DNA from: Streptomyces sp. 71268
Lineage (GTDB): Bacteria > Actinomycetota > Actinomycetes > Streptomycetales > Streptomycetaceae
Assembly: GCF_029392895.1 (NCBI RefSeq)
Contig: NZ_CP114200.1
Span: 2,325,001-2,389,000 of the forward strand
Direction: 5' to 3'
Length of the DNA stretch: 64,000 bases
The notes below the pieces were generated by a model that did no database searches, was not told the DNA's origin, and saw only the letters and a list, made by a program, of their open reading frames with translations. Both the position numbers and the translations under genes were made by a program. Shown piece after piece: positions 56,302 through 64,000 of this stretch; positions within the stretch are counted from its first letter, which is position 1; each line of letters opens with the position of its first letter.

Positions 56302-56484
56302 TGCCGAACCGCGTCACGCCGCCGTTCGGCGCCCGGCAGCGGGCGCCGAAGTGGGCATCGGCCCAGGTGGCGGCGGTTTCGAAGGCGGGTGGACGGATTC
56401 GCGGGGGGCCAGCCAGTGAGACGGCGCCGGCCGACCGGTGAGAGCCGTTGAGGCGTCGGCGCCAGCCACGGCCCGCGCCGCCGC

Positions 56485-56817
56485 TCAGGCCCGGGCGGGC
56501 TCCGTCTCCGGGGCCTCGATCAGCGGCTCGACGTCCTGGGCGACCTTGCGCTCGACGAAGAACGCGGCCGTCGGGATGGTGCCGGACACCAGCACCCACA
56601 GCAGCCGGCCAAACGGCCACCTGGCCTTCTGCCCCAGGTCGAAGGCGAAGATCAGGTAGATGATGAACAGCACACCGTGGATCTGCGAGATGACCAGGGT
56701 CGCGTCGGCGCCCTTGTCGAAGCCGTACTTGAAGATCATGGAGGTGCAGAGCACCAGCAGCATCACGGCGGTGATGTAGGCCATCACCCGGTAGCGGGTC
56801 AACACGCTTCGCTTCAT
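56485..56817 (-). CDS. DUF3817 small integral membrane protein, paralogue 1
   Basis: The 110-residue protein has three predicted transmembrane segments (VMAYITAVMLLVLCTSMIF, VISQIHGVLFIIYLIFAFDL, LLWVLVSGTIPTAAFFVE). The central HGVLFIIY and the FFVERK end are typical of DUF3817. The function is unknown. It lies 64 bases after the MarR gene on the same strand, so the two may form an operon. A second DUF3817 gene is at 59303. Confidence 0.88.
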   Translation of the reverse strand: MKRSVLTRYRVMAYITAVMLLVLCTSMIFKYGFDKGADATLVISQIHGVLFIIYLIFAFDLGQKARWPFGRLLWVLVSGTIPTAAFFVERKVAQDVEPLIEAPETEPARA

Positions 56818-56881
56818 GAGATCGAGCGTAACCGCCCGTACCGGACGGATCTTGGCCGGCCCGGGTCGGGGGCGCGGTGGT

Positions 56882-57499
56882 TCAGCGCGGCGTGGAAGCG
56901 GCGGCGTCATGGGCGGTCTGGGGGCCGGTCGCGGGGGCGCTGTCGGGGCCGGCCCCGGCGGCGGTGGTGCCGGTCGTCACGGGCCCGGCGGCCTCGGCGG
57001 CGAAGTCGCCGGACGCCACGCGCAGTGGGCGCAGCAGGGCGAAGATCTCCGCGCACTGCCGCGCGTCGTAGGCCCCGAGCCCGAACTCCATGTCCATCAG
57101 GTCCTTGGTGGCGGCCTCCACCACCTCGCGCCCCTTGTCGGTGATCGAGGCCAGGGTGCCCCGGCCGTCGTTCGGGTTCGGGCGCTTGGCCACCAGGCCC
57201 GACCTGACCAGCCGGTCCACCGTGTTGGTGACCGAGGTCGGGTGGACCATCAGTCGCTCGCCGATCTTCGACATGGGCAGCTCGCCGGCCTGGCTGAAGG
57301 TGAGCAGCACCAGCGCCTCGTAGCGCGCGAAGGTCAGCCCGTACGGCTTGACCACCGCGTCGACCTGGCCCAACAGGATCTGCTGGGCGCGCATGATCGA
57401 GGTGATGGCGGCCATCGACGGCGTGGAGCCCCAGCGCTCCTGCCAGAGTTCGTCGGCCCGGGCGATGGGATCGAAGGCGAGACTGAGCGGTTTTGCCAC
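56882..57499 (-). CDS. MarR-family regulator
   Basis: The 205-residue protein has a MarR winged helix (about 55-135; LPMSKIGERLMVHPTSVTNTVDRLVRSGLV, then RPNPNDGRGTLASITDKG). The N-terminus is longer than usual (WQERWGSTPSMAAITSIMRAQ) and the C-terminal tail of about 40 residues is Ala/Thr/Gly-rich. The GTG start has only a weak ribosome binding site. It is followed on the same strand by a DUF3817 gene. Confidence 0.92.
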   Translation of the reverse strand: MAKPLSLAFDPIARADELWQERWGSTPSMAAITSIMRAQQILLGQVDAVVKPYGLTFARYEALVLLTFSQAGELPMSKIGERLMVHPTSVTNTVDRLVRSGLVAKRPNPNDGRGTLASITDKGREVVEAATKDLMDMEFGLGAYDARQCAEIFALLRPLRVASGDFAAEAAGPVTTGTTAAGAGPDSAPATGPQTAHDAAASTPR

Positions 57500-57547
57500 G
57501 CCACCGACCCTACCGGCCGGTCATATGGCGGTCAGCCCCGTCTCAGA

Positions 57548-57598
57548 CTTCGGGCGCCGCACCCCGCCGGCCGACGGGACGGGGCGCGGCGCCCGAAG
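57548..57598. terminator. Terminator after the secreted esterase
   Basis: Perfect 13-bp arms (57548-57560 and 57586-57598) with additional CCCC/GGGG pairing inside. It lies 65 bases beyond the esterase stop and insulates the MarR gene. Confidence 0.8.
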
Positions 57599-57662
57599 GG
57601 GCCGGGCCCTGGCGGGACGGCCGGGCCCGGACTGGGGCCGTGGCGGGGCCCGCCGGGCGGCG

Positions 57663-58919
57663 TCAGCCCTTGCGCTCGAAGACGACCTCCGGGTTGGCCG
57701 GGCTCTCCCCGTCGAGCAGCGGCTGCGGCACGCCGCGCAGGTGCTGCTCGAAGAAGGCGGCCACGTAGGCGCGGGTGATCTGCTGGGAGCGGGTCCCGGA
57801 GAGCGGGGCCATCGGGTCTGTGTAGCCGAACTGCTCGGCCAGGACGGGCCAGTCGGTGAAGCTGAGGTGGCCGGCGTCGGTGACGGTCAGCCAGCGCTTC
57901 CAGCCGTCCAGGCGCTTCCAGCCGTCCTCCCAGGAGGTGTCCTCCGGGTCCGGCGGCATCACCTTCGGGTCGCTGCCGACCAGCATGAACGGCCGTCCGT
58001 CCAGGCCCTGGTCGGGGATCGGCGTGAAGAACGTGCCGTCCAGGTTGACCCCGGCCCGCACCCGCGGGTCGGCGGCCATCGCCGCCGCGGTGCCCGCGCC
58101 GCCGATGGAGTGGCCGGCCATGCCGATGCGCCGGTCGTCGATCAGGTCGGCGTGCCGCCAACTGGCCTTCGGCCCGGACAACTCGTCCAGCAGGAAGGAG
58201 ACGTCCTTGGCCCGGCCGTCGGAGACCCGGCGCAGGTCCCCGGTCGGGAGCACCTGGTCGCAGGAGACGCAGTCGAGCAGGCGCCCGCCGGGGAAGCTGG
58301 AGCCGCCCGACTCGTACGCGTGGTCCACGGTGGCCACCACGTAGCCGCGGCTGGCCAGGTCCTCGGCCAGCACGGTGAGCGAGGAGCGCTGCATGGTGTA
58401 CCCGGGCGAGAGCACCACCAGCGGGTAGGGGCCGCCGGCGCGCAACGGCCGGGCGTCCTCGCGGCCGTTGGTGCGGGTGGAGCTGAGTTCGCGGGGCGTG
58501 AGGAGCTTGCCGATGTCCGGCTGGGCGTCGAGCACGGCCTTGGCCTCGGCGTGGGTCTCGTAGCCGGCCCGGCTGCCGGTTCCGGGCCTGGCCGGGTAGT
58601 AGACCGAGGTCATCAGCTCGCGGTCGGCGGTCGGGACCCAGGGGTCCTTGCGGTGCTCGTCCACGAGGTGGAGGGTGTCGCGGCCGACGGCGTACGGGCC
58701 GGTGGGGCGCGGGAGCGCGAGGCGGATGCCCTTCCTGTGGTGCTGGGCGTCGCCGGTGGCCCGGGCTCCGGGCGCGAGATCGGCGAACGGGGCGGCCCGG
58801 TCGGCGGTCAGCGCACCGGGAGTCCGCTGGTCGGCCGAGGCCGTGCCGGTCAGGGTGGCCGGCACGGCGATGGCCAGGGTCACGATCGCGGTCGCCAGAC
58901 CGCGGGTGATCTTCTTCAT
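57663..58919 (-). CDS. Secreted alpha/beta-hydrolase, PAF-acetylhydrolase-like
   Basis: The 418-residue precursor has a signal peptide (about 1-30, ending TASAD). The alpha/beta-hydrolase domain has nucleophile S271 in MAGHSIGGAG, the oxyanion-side PLVVLSPGYTMQRSS, and ATVDHAYESG. The acid may be in GVNLDGTFF and the His in DAGHLSFTDWP. This arrangement is that of bacterial platelet-activating-factor acetylhydrolase-like lipases. Two Cys (LLDCVSCD) could pair. The substrate is probably a phospholipid or short acyl ester; nothing nearby narrows it. Confidence 0.9.
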   Translation of the reverse strand: MKKITRGLATAIVTLAIAVPATLTGTASADQRTPGALTADRAAPFADLAPGARATGDAQHHRKGIRLALPRPTGPYAVGRDTLHLVDEHRKDPWVPTADRELMTSVYYPARPGTGSRAGYETHAEAKAVLDAQPDIGKLLTPRELSSTRTNGREDARPLRAGGPYPLVVLSPGYTMQRSSLTVLAEDLASRGYVVATVDHAYESGGSSFPGGRLLDCVSCDQVLPTGDLRRVSDGRAKDVSFLLDELSGPKASWRHADLIDDRRIGMAGHSIGGAGTAAAMAADPRVRAGVNLDGTFFTPIPDQGLDGRPFMLVGSDPKVMPPDPEDTSWEDGWKRLDGWKRWLTVTDAGHLSFTDWPVLAEQFGYTDPMAPLSGTRSQQITRAYVAAFFEQHLRGVPQPLLDGESPANPEVVFERKG

Positions 58920-59009
58920 GACCGTGACACTAGGTCAGGTGAGGAGGGCTTCACGTCCTACCTGGGTCGCACGTTTCCGTACGACCTGAGGCCGGGTCGG
59001 GCCGTGTCG

Positions 59010-59306
59010 TCAGCCCTCGGTCAGGTGTCGTTCGACGGTCTCCACCTTCGAGGTGAGCCCGTCCACGACGCCGGGCCGAAGGTCGGCCTTGAGCACCAGG
59101 CTGACGCGCGGGGCGCGGGCCTCGACCGCGGCGACGGCCCGTCGGACGACGTCCATGACCTCGTCCCACTCGCCCTCGACGGAGGTGAACATCGCGTCGG
59201 TGCGGTTCGGCAGACCGGATTCACGCACCACGCGCACGGCGTCGGCGACGTACTCACCGACGTCCTCGCCGACGCCGAGCGGGGTGACGGAGAAGGCGAC
59301 GATCAC
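59010..59306 (-). CDS. MTH1187/YkoF-like thiamine-binding family protein
   Basis: The 98-residue protein fits the DUF77/MTH1187 ferredoxin-like fold: [20 protein letters not shown] at the N-terminus and [16 protein letters not shown]. Relatives bind thiamine or its precursors and act as small-molecule carriers. The GTG start overlaps the DUF3817 stop (GTGA), so it is translated with it. The pairing with DUF3817 is the main clue to its role. Confidence 0.88.
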   Translation of the reverse strand: MIVAFSVTPLGVGEDVGEYVADAVRVVRESGLPNRTDAMFTSVEGEWDEVMDVVRRAVAAVEARAPRVSLVLKADLRPGVVDGLTSKVETVERHLTEG

Positions 59307-59647
59307 GCGTTGACGATCCCTTCCTTGCGGGCCCGGGCCGCGATGACCCCGGCCTCGGCCTCGCGCTTGAGCTTGCGCTCGGCGAAGAAGCCGCCGGTGG
59401 GCAGCACGGAGAGCACGAAGTACAGGGCGGCGGTGCCCACCGGCCACTTGGTCCGGTTCCAGGCGTCGGCCCAGAAGATCACGTACAGCACGAACAGGAT
59501 GCCGTGCACGGCGCCCATCACCGGCACTGCGTTGAAGTCCGTGGTGCGCTTGAGGACCGAGCACACGAGCAGGAGCAGGAAGGAGATGGCCTCCGGCGCG
59601 GAGACCAGGCGGAGCCGGCGCAGGGCGGAGGCGGTCTTGATGTCCAC
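59303..59647 (-). CDS. DUF3817 small integral membrane protein, paralogue 2
   Basis: The 114-residue protein has three transmembrane segments ([52 protein letters not shown]) with the DUF3817 hallmarks HGILFVLY and FFAERK. The GTG at 59647 lies 5 bases after AAGGTG. It is coupled to the MTH1187-like gene. Compared with the copy at 56485 the membrane core is similar but the ends differ. Confidence 0.88.
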   Translation of the reverse strand: MDIKTASALRRLRLVSAPEAISFLLLLVCSVLKRTTDFNAVPVMGAVHGILFVLYVIFWADAWNRTKWPVGTAALYFVLSVLPTGGFFAERKLKREAEAGVIAARARKEGIVNA

Positions 59648-59833
59648 GGGGGCACCTTCAGTCACGAGGGCGGGACGGGCACCCCTTGTGCCCGTCTTCA
59701 CAAGCCCTGCCATTGTGACAGTTACCCGGACGATCACTGCCCCGGGGTCCGCGCCGCACCGCGCCCACCAGCGGGTGCCCGCCGGCCCGGTGGGACCTGT
59801 GCGGTGCCGGTCGCGAGCGATAGCGTCCCCTGT

Positions 59834-60472
59834 GTGGCTCACTTTCGGCTCCACGGGAGCAAGGTCCTCGCCGTCGACCTGACCGGTGACACCGTCAAGG
59901 CCAAGAAGGGCTCGATGGTGGCGTACGACGGCGAGATGACCTTCAAGAAGAAGACCGGCGGCGGGGAGGGCCTGCGGGGGATGGTCACCCGGCGGCTCAC
60001 CGGCGAACAGATGGAGGTCATGGAGGTCAAGGGGCACGGCACCTGCTACTTCGCCGACCGGGCCAGCGAGGTCAACCTGGTCACGCTGCACGGCGAGAAG
60101 CTGTACGTCGAGGCGAGCAACCTGCTGTGCGTGGACGGCGCCCTGCGCACCGGCACCACGTTCACCGGGCTGCGCGGCGCCTCCCAGGGCAACGGCCTGT
60201 TCACCACGACCGTGGAGGGCAGCGGGCAGGCCGCGCTCGTCTCGGCCGGCGAGGCGGTCGTGCTGCGCGTGACGCCCGAGTACCCGCTGCGGGTGGACCC
60301 GGGCGCCTACGTCGCGCACACCGGCCGCCTCCAGCAGCACTTCCAGTCGGGCGTCAACTTCCGGACGTTGATAGGCGAGGGTTCCGGGGAGGCGTTCCAG
60401 ATCCGCTTCGAGGGCGAGGGCCTGGTGTACGTACAGCCCAGCGAGCGCGACACGGTCGGCGGTGAGGTCTGA
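59834..60472 (+). CDS. AIM24 family protein, first of three
   Basis: The 212-residue beta-rich protein is of the AIM24/TIGR00266 family: VKAKKGSMVAYDGEMTFKK, then GEKLYVEASNLLCVDG and GNGLFTTTVEGSGQAAL. The GTG at 59834 has no ribosome binding site; TAGCGT at 59821-59826 lies 7 bases before it and could be the -10 of a leaderless message. The other two AIM24 genes follow with 1- and 4-base overlaps. In yeast Aim24 organises an inner mitochondrial membrane complex; the bacterial function is unknown. Confidence 0.9.
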   Translation: MAHFRLHGSKVLAVDLTGDTVKAKKGSMVAYDGEMTFKKKTGGGEGLRGMVTRRLTGEQMEVMEVKGHGTCYFADRASEVNLVTLHGEKLYVEASNLLCVDGALRTGTTFTGLRGASQGNGLFTTTVEGSGQAALVSAGEAVVLRVTPEYPLRVDPGAYVAHTGRLQQHFQSGVNFRTLIGEGSGEAFQIRFEGEGLVYVQPSERDTVGGEV

Positions 60473-61122
60473 TGCCGTTCACGATGGTCAACTCGCGGAT
60501 CGTGGAGGCCGCGATCGCACCCGGGCAGACGATGTTCAGCCAGCGCGGGGCGATGCTCGCCTACCGGGGCGAGGTCGCGTTCACGCCGAGCATCACCGGC
60601 GGCCAGGGCGGCGTGATGTCGATGATCGGGCGCCGGGTGGCGAACGAGGCGACGCCGCTGATGACGGTGGAGGGCAGTGGCACGGTGCTCTTCGGGCACG
60701 GCGGCCACCACGTGCAGGTGGTCGACCTGAGCGGGGACACGCTGTACGTGGAGGCCGACCGGCTGCTCGCCTTCGACGGCACGCTGCGCCAGGGCACGAT
60801 GTTCATGGGCGCGCAGGGCGGCGTGATGGGCATGGTGCGCGGCCAGGTCTCCGGGCAGGGCCTGTTCACCACGACCCTGGAGGGGCACGGCTCGGTGGCG
60901 GTGATGGCGCACGGCGGGGTCGTCGAGCTGCCGATCAGCCCGGGCCGCGAGGTCCACGTGGACCCGCAGGCGTACGTCGCCCACCGCGGCAAGGTCCGCA
61001 ACAAGCTCACCACCGCGATCGGCTGGCGGGAGCTGGTCGGCCGCGGTTCGGGCGAGGGGTTCCAGCTCGCCCTGTCAGGCACCGGCACGGTGTACGTCCA
61101 GGCGTCCGAGGAGAAACTGTGA
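60472..61122 (+). CDS. AIM24 family protein, second of three
   Basis: The 216-residue AIM24 protein has FSQRGAMLAYRGEVAF and, repeating the pattern of the first, GDTLYVEADRLLAFDG and GQGLFTTTLEGHGSVAV. It contains a Met/Gly-rich segment (GGQGGVMSMIGRRV and GAQGGVMGMVRG) that may mediate packing. The ATG overlaps the preceding TGA by one base, with GGTGAGG as ribosome binding site. Confidence 0.9.
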   Translation: MPFTMVNSRIVEAAIAPGQTMFSQRGAMLAYRGEVAFTPSITGGQGGVMSMIGRRVANEATPLMTVEGSGTVLFGHGGHHVQVVDLSGDTLYVEADRLLAFDGTLRQGTMFMGAQGGVMGMVRGQVSGQGLFTTTLEGHGSVAVMAHGGVVELPISPGREVHVDPQAYVAHRGKVRNKLTTAIGWRELVGRGSGEGFQLALSGTGTVYVQASEEKL

Positions 61123-61817
61123 CCGGTCCTGTCGTCTTCGACGCGCACTCGCTGCCGGCCAGCGACAACGTCAACGCGTACGCCTTCAGCGTGGCGCTCG
61201 ACGGCCAGTGGTTCCTCCAGCGGGGCAAGATGATCGCGTACTACGGCGACATCGACTTCCACGGCGTGGGCCTCGGCCGGCTCGACCGGCTCATCGCCCG
61301 CAGCTTCCACTCCCCCCTGCACGCCGCCGACTGGGTGGTGGCCGAGGGGCGCGGGAAGATGGTCCTCGCCGACCGGGCCTTCGACGTCAACTCGTACGAC
61401 CTCGACGACGGGAACCTGACGATCCGGTCCGGCAACCTGCTCGCCTTCCAGCCGTCCCTGTCGCTGAAGCAGTCGATCGTGCCCGGTTTCCTGACGCTGA
61501 TCGGCACCGGCACGTTCGTCGCGGCGTCCAACGGGCCCGTGGTCTTCATGGAGCCGCCGCTGCGCGTGGACCCGCAGGCCCTGGTGGGCTGGGCCGACTG
61601 CCCCTCGCCCTGCCACCACTACGACCACCAGTACCTACGGGGCTTCCTCGGTGGTGTGCGGGCGCATACCGGATTCGGCGGAACCTCCGGCGAGGAGCAC
61701 CAGTTTGAGTTCGTGGGAGCGGGCACCGTGCTCCTGCAGTCAACGGAGCAACTCATGGCCGAGATCGCCACCGGCGCCTCCCCCGACCAGGCGGGGGTAC
61801 CGGTTCGTGATCGGTAG
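61119..61817 (+). CDS. AIM24 family protein, third of three
   Basis: The 232-residue protein has the AIM24 fold (FLQRGKMIAYYGDIDF, GNLTIRSGNLLAFQPSL, GFLTLIGTGTFVAASNG). It differs from the other two by a Cys/His-rich insertion, GWADCPSPCHHYDHQYLRG, which could bind a metal. Its start overlaps the second gene (GTGA). Three diverged AIM24 subunits from one transcript suggest a hetero-oligomeric assembly. Confidence 0.88.
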   Translation: MTGPVVFDAHSLPASDNVNAYAFSVALDGQWFLQRGKMIAYYGDIDFHGVGLGRLDRLIARSFHSPLHAADWVVAEGRGKMVLADRAFDVNSYDLDDGNLTIRSGNLLAFQPSLSLKQSIVPGFLTLIGTGTFVAASNGPVVFMEPPLRVDPQALVGWADCPSPCHHYDHQYLRGFLGGVRAHTGFGGTSGEEHQFEFVGAGTVLLQSTEQLMAEIATGASPDQAGVPVRDR

Positions 61818-61868
61818 CCTGCGGAGTGTAACGTCGAACGCGTGACCTCAAGCAGCCGCATACATCCA

Positions 61869-61907
61869 TTGGTTCAGAATTCAACTTCTTTAGGTAGAAT
61901 CAATCAC
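61869..61907 (+). promoter_or_regulatory. Promoter region of the marR gene at 61908
   Basis: TAGAAT (61895-61900) lies 7 bases before the ATG, fitting a leaderless message. TTCAACTT-CTTT-AGGTAGAA (61880-61899) is an imperfect inverted repeat overlapping it, a typical MarR operator shape. No good -35 was found. Confidence 0.5.
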
Positions 61908-62384
61908 ATGGAGACCGAGACCGGCACCAACTGGCTCAACGACGAGGAACAGCGCGCCTGGCGCGCCCACCTGGACGTCAGCCGTCTGCTCATGCACCAG
62001 CTCGAACGGGATCTGCAACCGTTCGGCCTGACGAACAACGACTACGAGATCCTGGTGAACCTCTCGGAGTCCGAGGACCACCGGATGCGGATGAGCGACC
62101 TCGCCGCCGCCACCCTCCAGTCCAAGAGCCGCCTCTCCCACCAGATCACCCGGATGGAGAACGCGGGCCTGGTCCGCCGCGAGAACTGCGAGTCGGACCG
62201 GCGCGGACTGTACGCGGTCCTCACCGACCGCGGCTGGGAGACGATGCGCGAGGTCGCCCCGCACCACGTGGCCTCGGTGCGGCAGCACTTCATCGACCTG
62301 CTCGGTGCCAGCGGGATCGACGCGCTCTACGGTTCGCTCGCGCCCGTCGCGGAGCACCTGCGCACCCGACGCAAGATCGGCTAG
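61908..62384 (+). CDS. MarR-family regulator
   Basis: The 158-residue winged-helix protein starts METETGTNWLNDEEQRAWR and has MRMSDLAAATLQSKSRLSHQ (helices 3-4), then NCESDRRGLYAVLTDRG (wing). ATG at 61908 was preferred over ATG at 61842 because a -10-like TAGAAT lies 7 bases upstream and the longer N-terminus is unlike the family. It sits just after the AIM24 operon on the same strand but probably has its own promoter. It may control itself and neighbouring genes. Confidence 0.92.
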   Translation: METETGTNWLNDEEQRAWRAHLDVSRLLMHQLERDLQPFGLTNNDYEILVNLSESEDHRMRMSDLAAATLQSKSRLSHQITRMENAGLVRRENCESDRRGLYAVLTDRGWETMREVAPHHVASVRQHFIDLLGASGIDALYGSLAPVAEHLRTRRKIG

Positions 62385-62395
62385 GGCTCGCGGTC

Positions 62396-62427
62396 GGTCC
62401 CGTCGGGCGGCCTCGCCCGACGGGACC
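62396..62427. terminator. Terminator between marR and nucleotidyltransferase
   Basis: Perfect 14-bp arms (62396-62409 and 62414-62427) with a 4-base GCCT loop, between convergent genes. Confidence 0.85.
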
Positions 62428-62449
62428 CCGCCCAGCGGGCGAACAGCCC

Positions 62450-63343
62450 TCAGCGGGCCGCCTCGAACAGCTCCCGCGCCCGCCCGACCGCCCGGCCCAG
62501 CGCCGCCGGCTCCGGGTCCAACCCGGCCACCAGCGCGTCGACCGGCCGCAGCCCCGCCCGCTGGAGCAGCCGCTTCTCGTTGGTGATCCACTCGCCCCGG
62601 GCGGCGAGCACCGCGTGCGCGGTGTACGCGGCGGCGGTCGCCAGGGCCCCGGCCACCTCGGTGAGCTGACCCCGCCGGGCGTACGCGGCCTCGGCGTACG
62701 CCAGCGTGTGGGTGGCCCGCTCGCGCCAGATGGGCGGGGCCGCGGCGCGCAGCGCCGCCGGGTAGGCGGGGCGGGGCAGGGTGCCGCGCAGCACCCGGTT
62801 GCGGGCGAGTTCGGCGACCACCAGGTAGCTGGGGATGCCCGCGAGGTGGAACATCAGCGGCTCCCAGCGGAACCGTCCCTGGCGGGCCTCGGCCACCTCG
62901 TGCTCGACGGCGCCCAGGTCCCGGTAGTGGACGTCCACCCGGCGCCCGTCCACGGTGAGCCAGGCGCCGCCGTTGAAGACGCCGCCACCCCAGTCGCCGA
63001 TCCCCGACACCTCGCCGGGCCAGCCGACGGCGCGCAGGTCGGCCGGATCGAAGCCGCCGCGGTAGTACACGGCCAGGTCCCAGTCGCTGTCCGGGGTGTG
63101 CGAGCCGTCGGCGCGCGAGCCGCCCAGGGTGACGGCCCGCACGGCCGGCAGGGCCGCGAGCCGGTCGGCGACATGGTCGAGGAAGGCACGGTCGGTGGCG
63201 TCGAGGCCGGGGGCGCCGTGGTCGGGGGCGTGGTTGTCAGGGGTGTGGTCGCCAGGAGCGTGATTGGCAGAAGCGTCGCGGCCGGGGCCGCCGTGATCAG
63301 CGGTGTCGCGGGCGTCGTGGTCGGGGAGCGGGGCGTCGGTCAT
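62450..63343 (-). CDS. Nucleotidyltransferase-domain protein
   Basis: The 297-residue protein has the polymerase-beta-type active site LGGSRADGSHTPDSDWDLAVYY (GS followed by DxD, about 73-94) and a third acid probably in RRVDVHYRD. A C-terminal helical domain (about 200-297) with TNEKRLLQRAGL resembles the second domain of aminoglycoside or small-molecule nucleotidyltransferases. The first 40 residues are low-complexity repeats of Asp, His, Gly and Pro. The ATG at 63343 has no good ribosome binding site. The acceptor molecule is unknown. Confidence 0.85.
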   Translation of the reverse strand: MTDAPLPDHDARDTADHGGPGRDASANHAPGDHTPDNHAPDHGAPGLDATDRAFLDHVADRLAALPAVRAVTLGGSRADGSHTPDSDWDLAVYYRGGFDPADLRAVGWPGEVSGIGDWGGGVFNGGAWLTVDGRRVDVHYRDLGAVEHEVAEARQGRFRWEPLMFHLAGIPSYLVVAELARNRVLRGTLPRPAYPAALRAAAPPIWRERATHTLAYAEAAYARRGQLTEVAGALATAAAYTAHAVLAARGEWITNEKRLLQRAGLRPVDALVAGLDPEPAALGRAVGRARELFEAAR

Positions 63344-63536
63344 GGTCGTCCGATCGTCGAGGCGCCGACGGGCGCGAAGGCGAGTGGAGGGGCGAGGGGG
63401 TGCGCGGGGGCGCGAGGGGGCGCGGAAGGGCGGGCGCTCCTCGCGGCACCGCGGACACGTCGAGCGGGCGCCGGAGCAGGGCTCGTACGGCGCCGGGGCA
63501 TCGAGGCGTGTCAACCGTCACTACACGGTGTGGACG

Positions 63537-64000
63537 TTACCGGCCCGGCGCTCGGCCCGCGCCACCGGCCCCCCGCGCGCCCGGCGCGCCGGCCGGCCCC
63601 GCGCCGGGCAGCCGCACCTCGAAGCAGGCGCCGCCCGCCTCGGCCTCGCGCACCGTCAGGGTGCCGCCGTGCCGCGCCACCACATAGCGCGCGATCGCGA
63701 GGCCGAGCCCGGCGCCGCCGTCGTCGCGGCTGCGCGCGTCGTCAAGCCGTACGAAACGCTCGAAGATCCGCTCCCGCTCGGCCTCCGGCACGCCGGCCCC
63801 GTCGTCGGCGACGGCCAGCACCGCCCACGGACCCCGGGCGTCGTGCTCCCGCCGCACCGACACCTCGACCGCGCGCTCCGCGTGCCGCTGGGCGTTGTCC
63901 AGCAGGTTGCCCAGGACCCGGGCGAGTTGCCCGCGTGAGCCGCTGACGTCGATGTCGGCCAACTCGTCGGCGCGTACGGCGACCCGGTCGCCCACCCGCT
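63537..64000 (-). CDS. Sensor histidine kinase, C-terminal part (5' end beyond window)
   Basis: Only the ATP-binding domain is present: NLLDNAQRHAE (N box), LAVADDGAGVPEAER (G1), FVRLDDARSRDDGGAGLGLAIARYV (F and G2 boxes, split by an Asp-rich loop) and a final beta strand. An Ala/Gly/Pro-rich tail follows. This is the HATPase_c of an OmpR-class two-component kinase; the sensor and His box lie past the right edge, and its response regulator was not seen here. Confidence 0.93.
   Translation of the reverse strand, partial: RVGDRVAVRADELADIDVSGSRGQLARVLGNLLDNAQRHAERAVEVSVRREHDARGPWAVLAVADDGAGVPEAERERIFERFVRLDDARSRDDGGAGLGLAIARYVVARHGGTLTVREAEAGGACFEVRLPGAGPAGAPGARGAGGAGRAPGR

Overview
The window is chromosomal DNA of a Streptomyces-like actinomycete. 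It has very high G+C with strong G/C bias at third codon positions, frequent GTG starts and 4-base ATGA/GTGA gene overlaps. The gene set (GlgE pathway, IcmA, DUF6230/DUF6114, DUF4232, AIM24 triplet, twin M4 proteases) is typical of Streptomyces. From memory, the order M4 proteases - glgP - glgE/treS/pep2/glgB - pfkA - pta/ackA/pyk - icmA is a conserved core arrangement of that genus. No tRNA, rRNA, CRISPR array, complete insertion sequence or prophage was seen.

Layout. 1-3 kb: a truncated SDR oxidoreductase divergent from a TetR regulator, a secreted DUF4232 protein and a DinB-like protein. 3-8 kb: two secreted thermolysin-family (M4) proteases, each with its own terminator. 8-23.5 kb: alpha-glucan metabolism. 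glgP is followed by a roughly 3.7 kb accessory block (XRE regulator, serine hydrolase, an IS30-type HTH/MarR regulator, an HxlR remnant) and then glgE-treS-pep2-glgB. TreS and Pep2 turn trehalose into maltose 1-phosphate, GlgE polymerises it, GlgB branches the product and GlgP degrades it. 23.6-28 kb: dctA, divergent from a CitA/CitB-type two-component system, with a perfect GTGA-N6-TCAC palindrome between them. 28-33 kb: a secreted GH8 glycosidase and a CUT1 sugar ABC importer without its own ATPase.

33-38 kb: small metabolic and stress genes, a gene broken by a 10-bp tandem duplication, and a coupled MarR-MFS pair. 38-46 kb: a secreted trypsin-like protease and the central carbon genes pfkA, pta, ackA and pyk. 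46-50 kb: an operon of DUF6230, DUF6114 and a long acidic secreted protein, preceded by two TTACT/AGTAA operators. 50-54.5 kb: a thioredoxin-domain co-chaperone, a TetR regulator and two tandem secreted lipase paralogues; the second is preceded by a possible 13-codon leader peptide. 54.5-56.3 kb: isobutyryl-CoA mutase large subunit, with the diagnostic F80/Q198 pair. 56.5-64 kb: two DUF3817 membrane proteins, two MarR regulators, a secreted esterase, a thiamine-binding-like protein, three consecutive AIM24 genes, a nucleotidyltransferase and the 3' part of a sensor kinase.

Several transcription units (marR at 38154, pyk, tetR at 50939, icmA, the first AIM24 gene, marR at 61908) have a -10-like hexamer 6-7 bases before the start codon, suggesting leaderless mRNAs. 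All functions are inferred from recognised sequence patterns; no database search was run.
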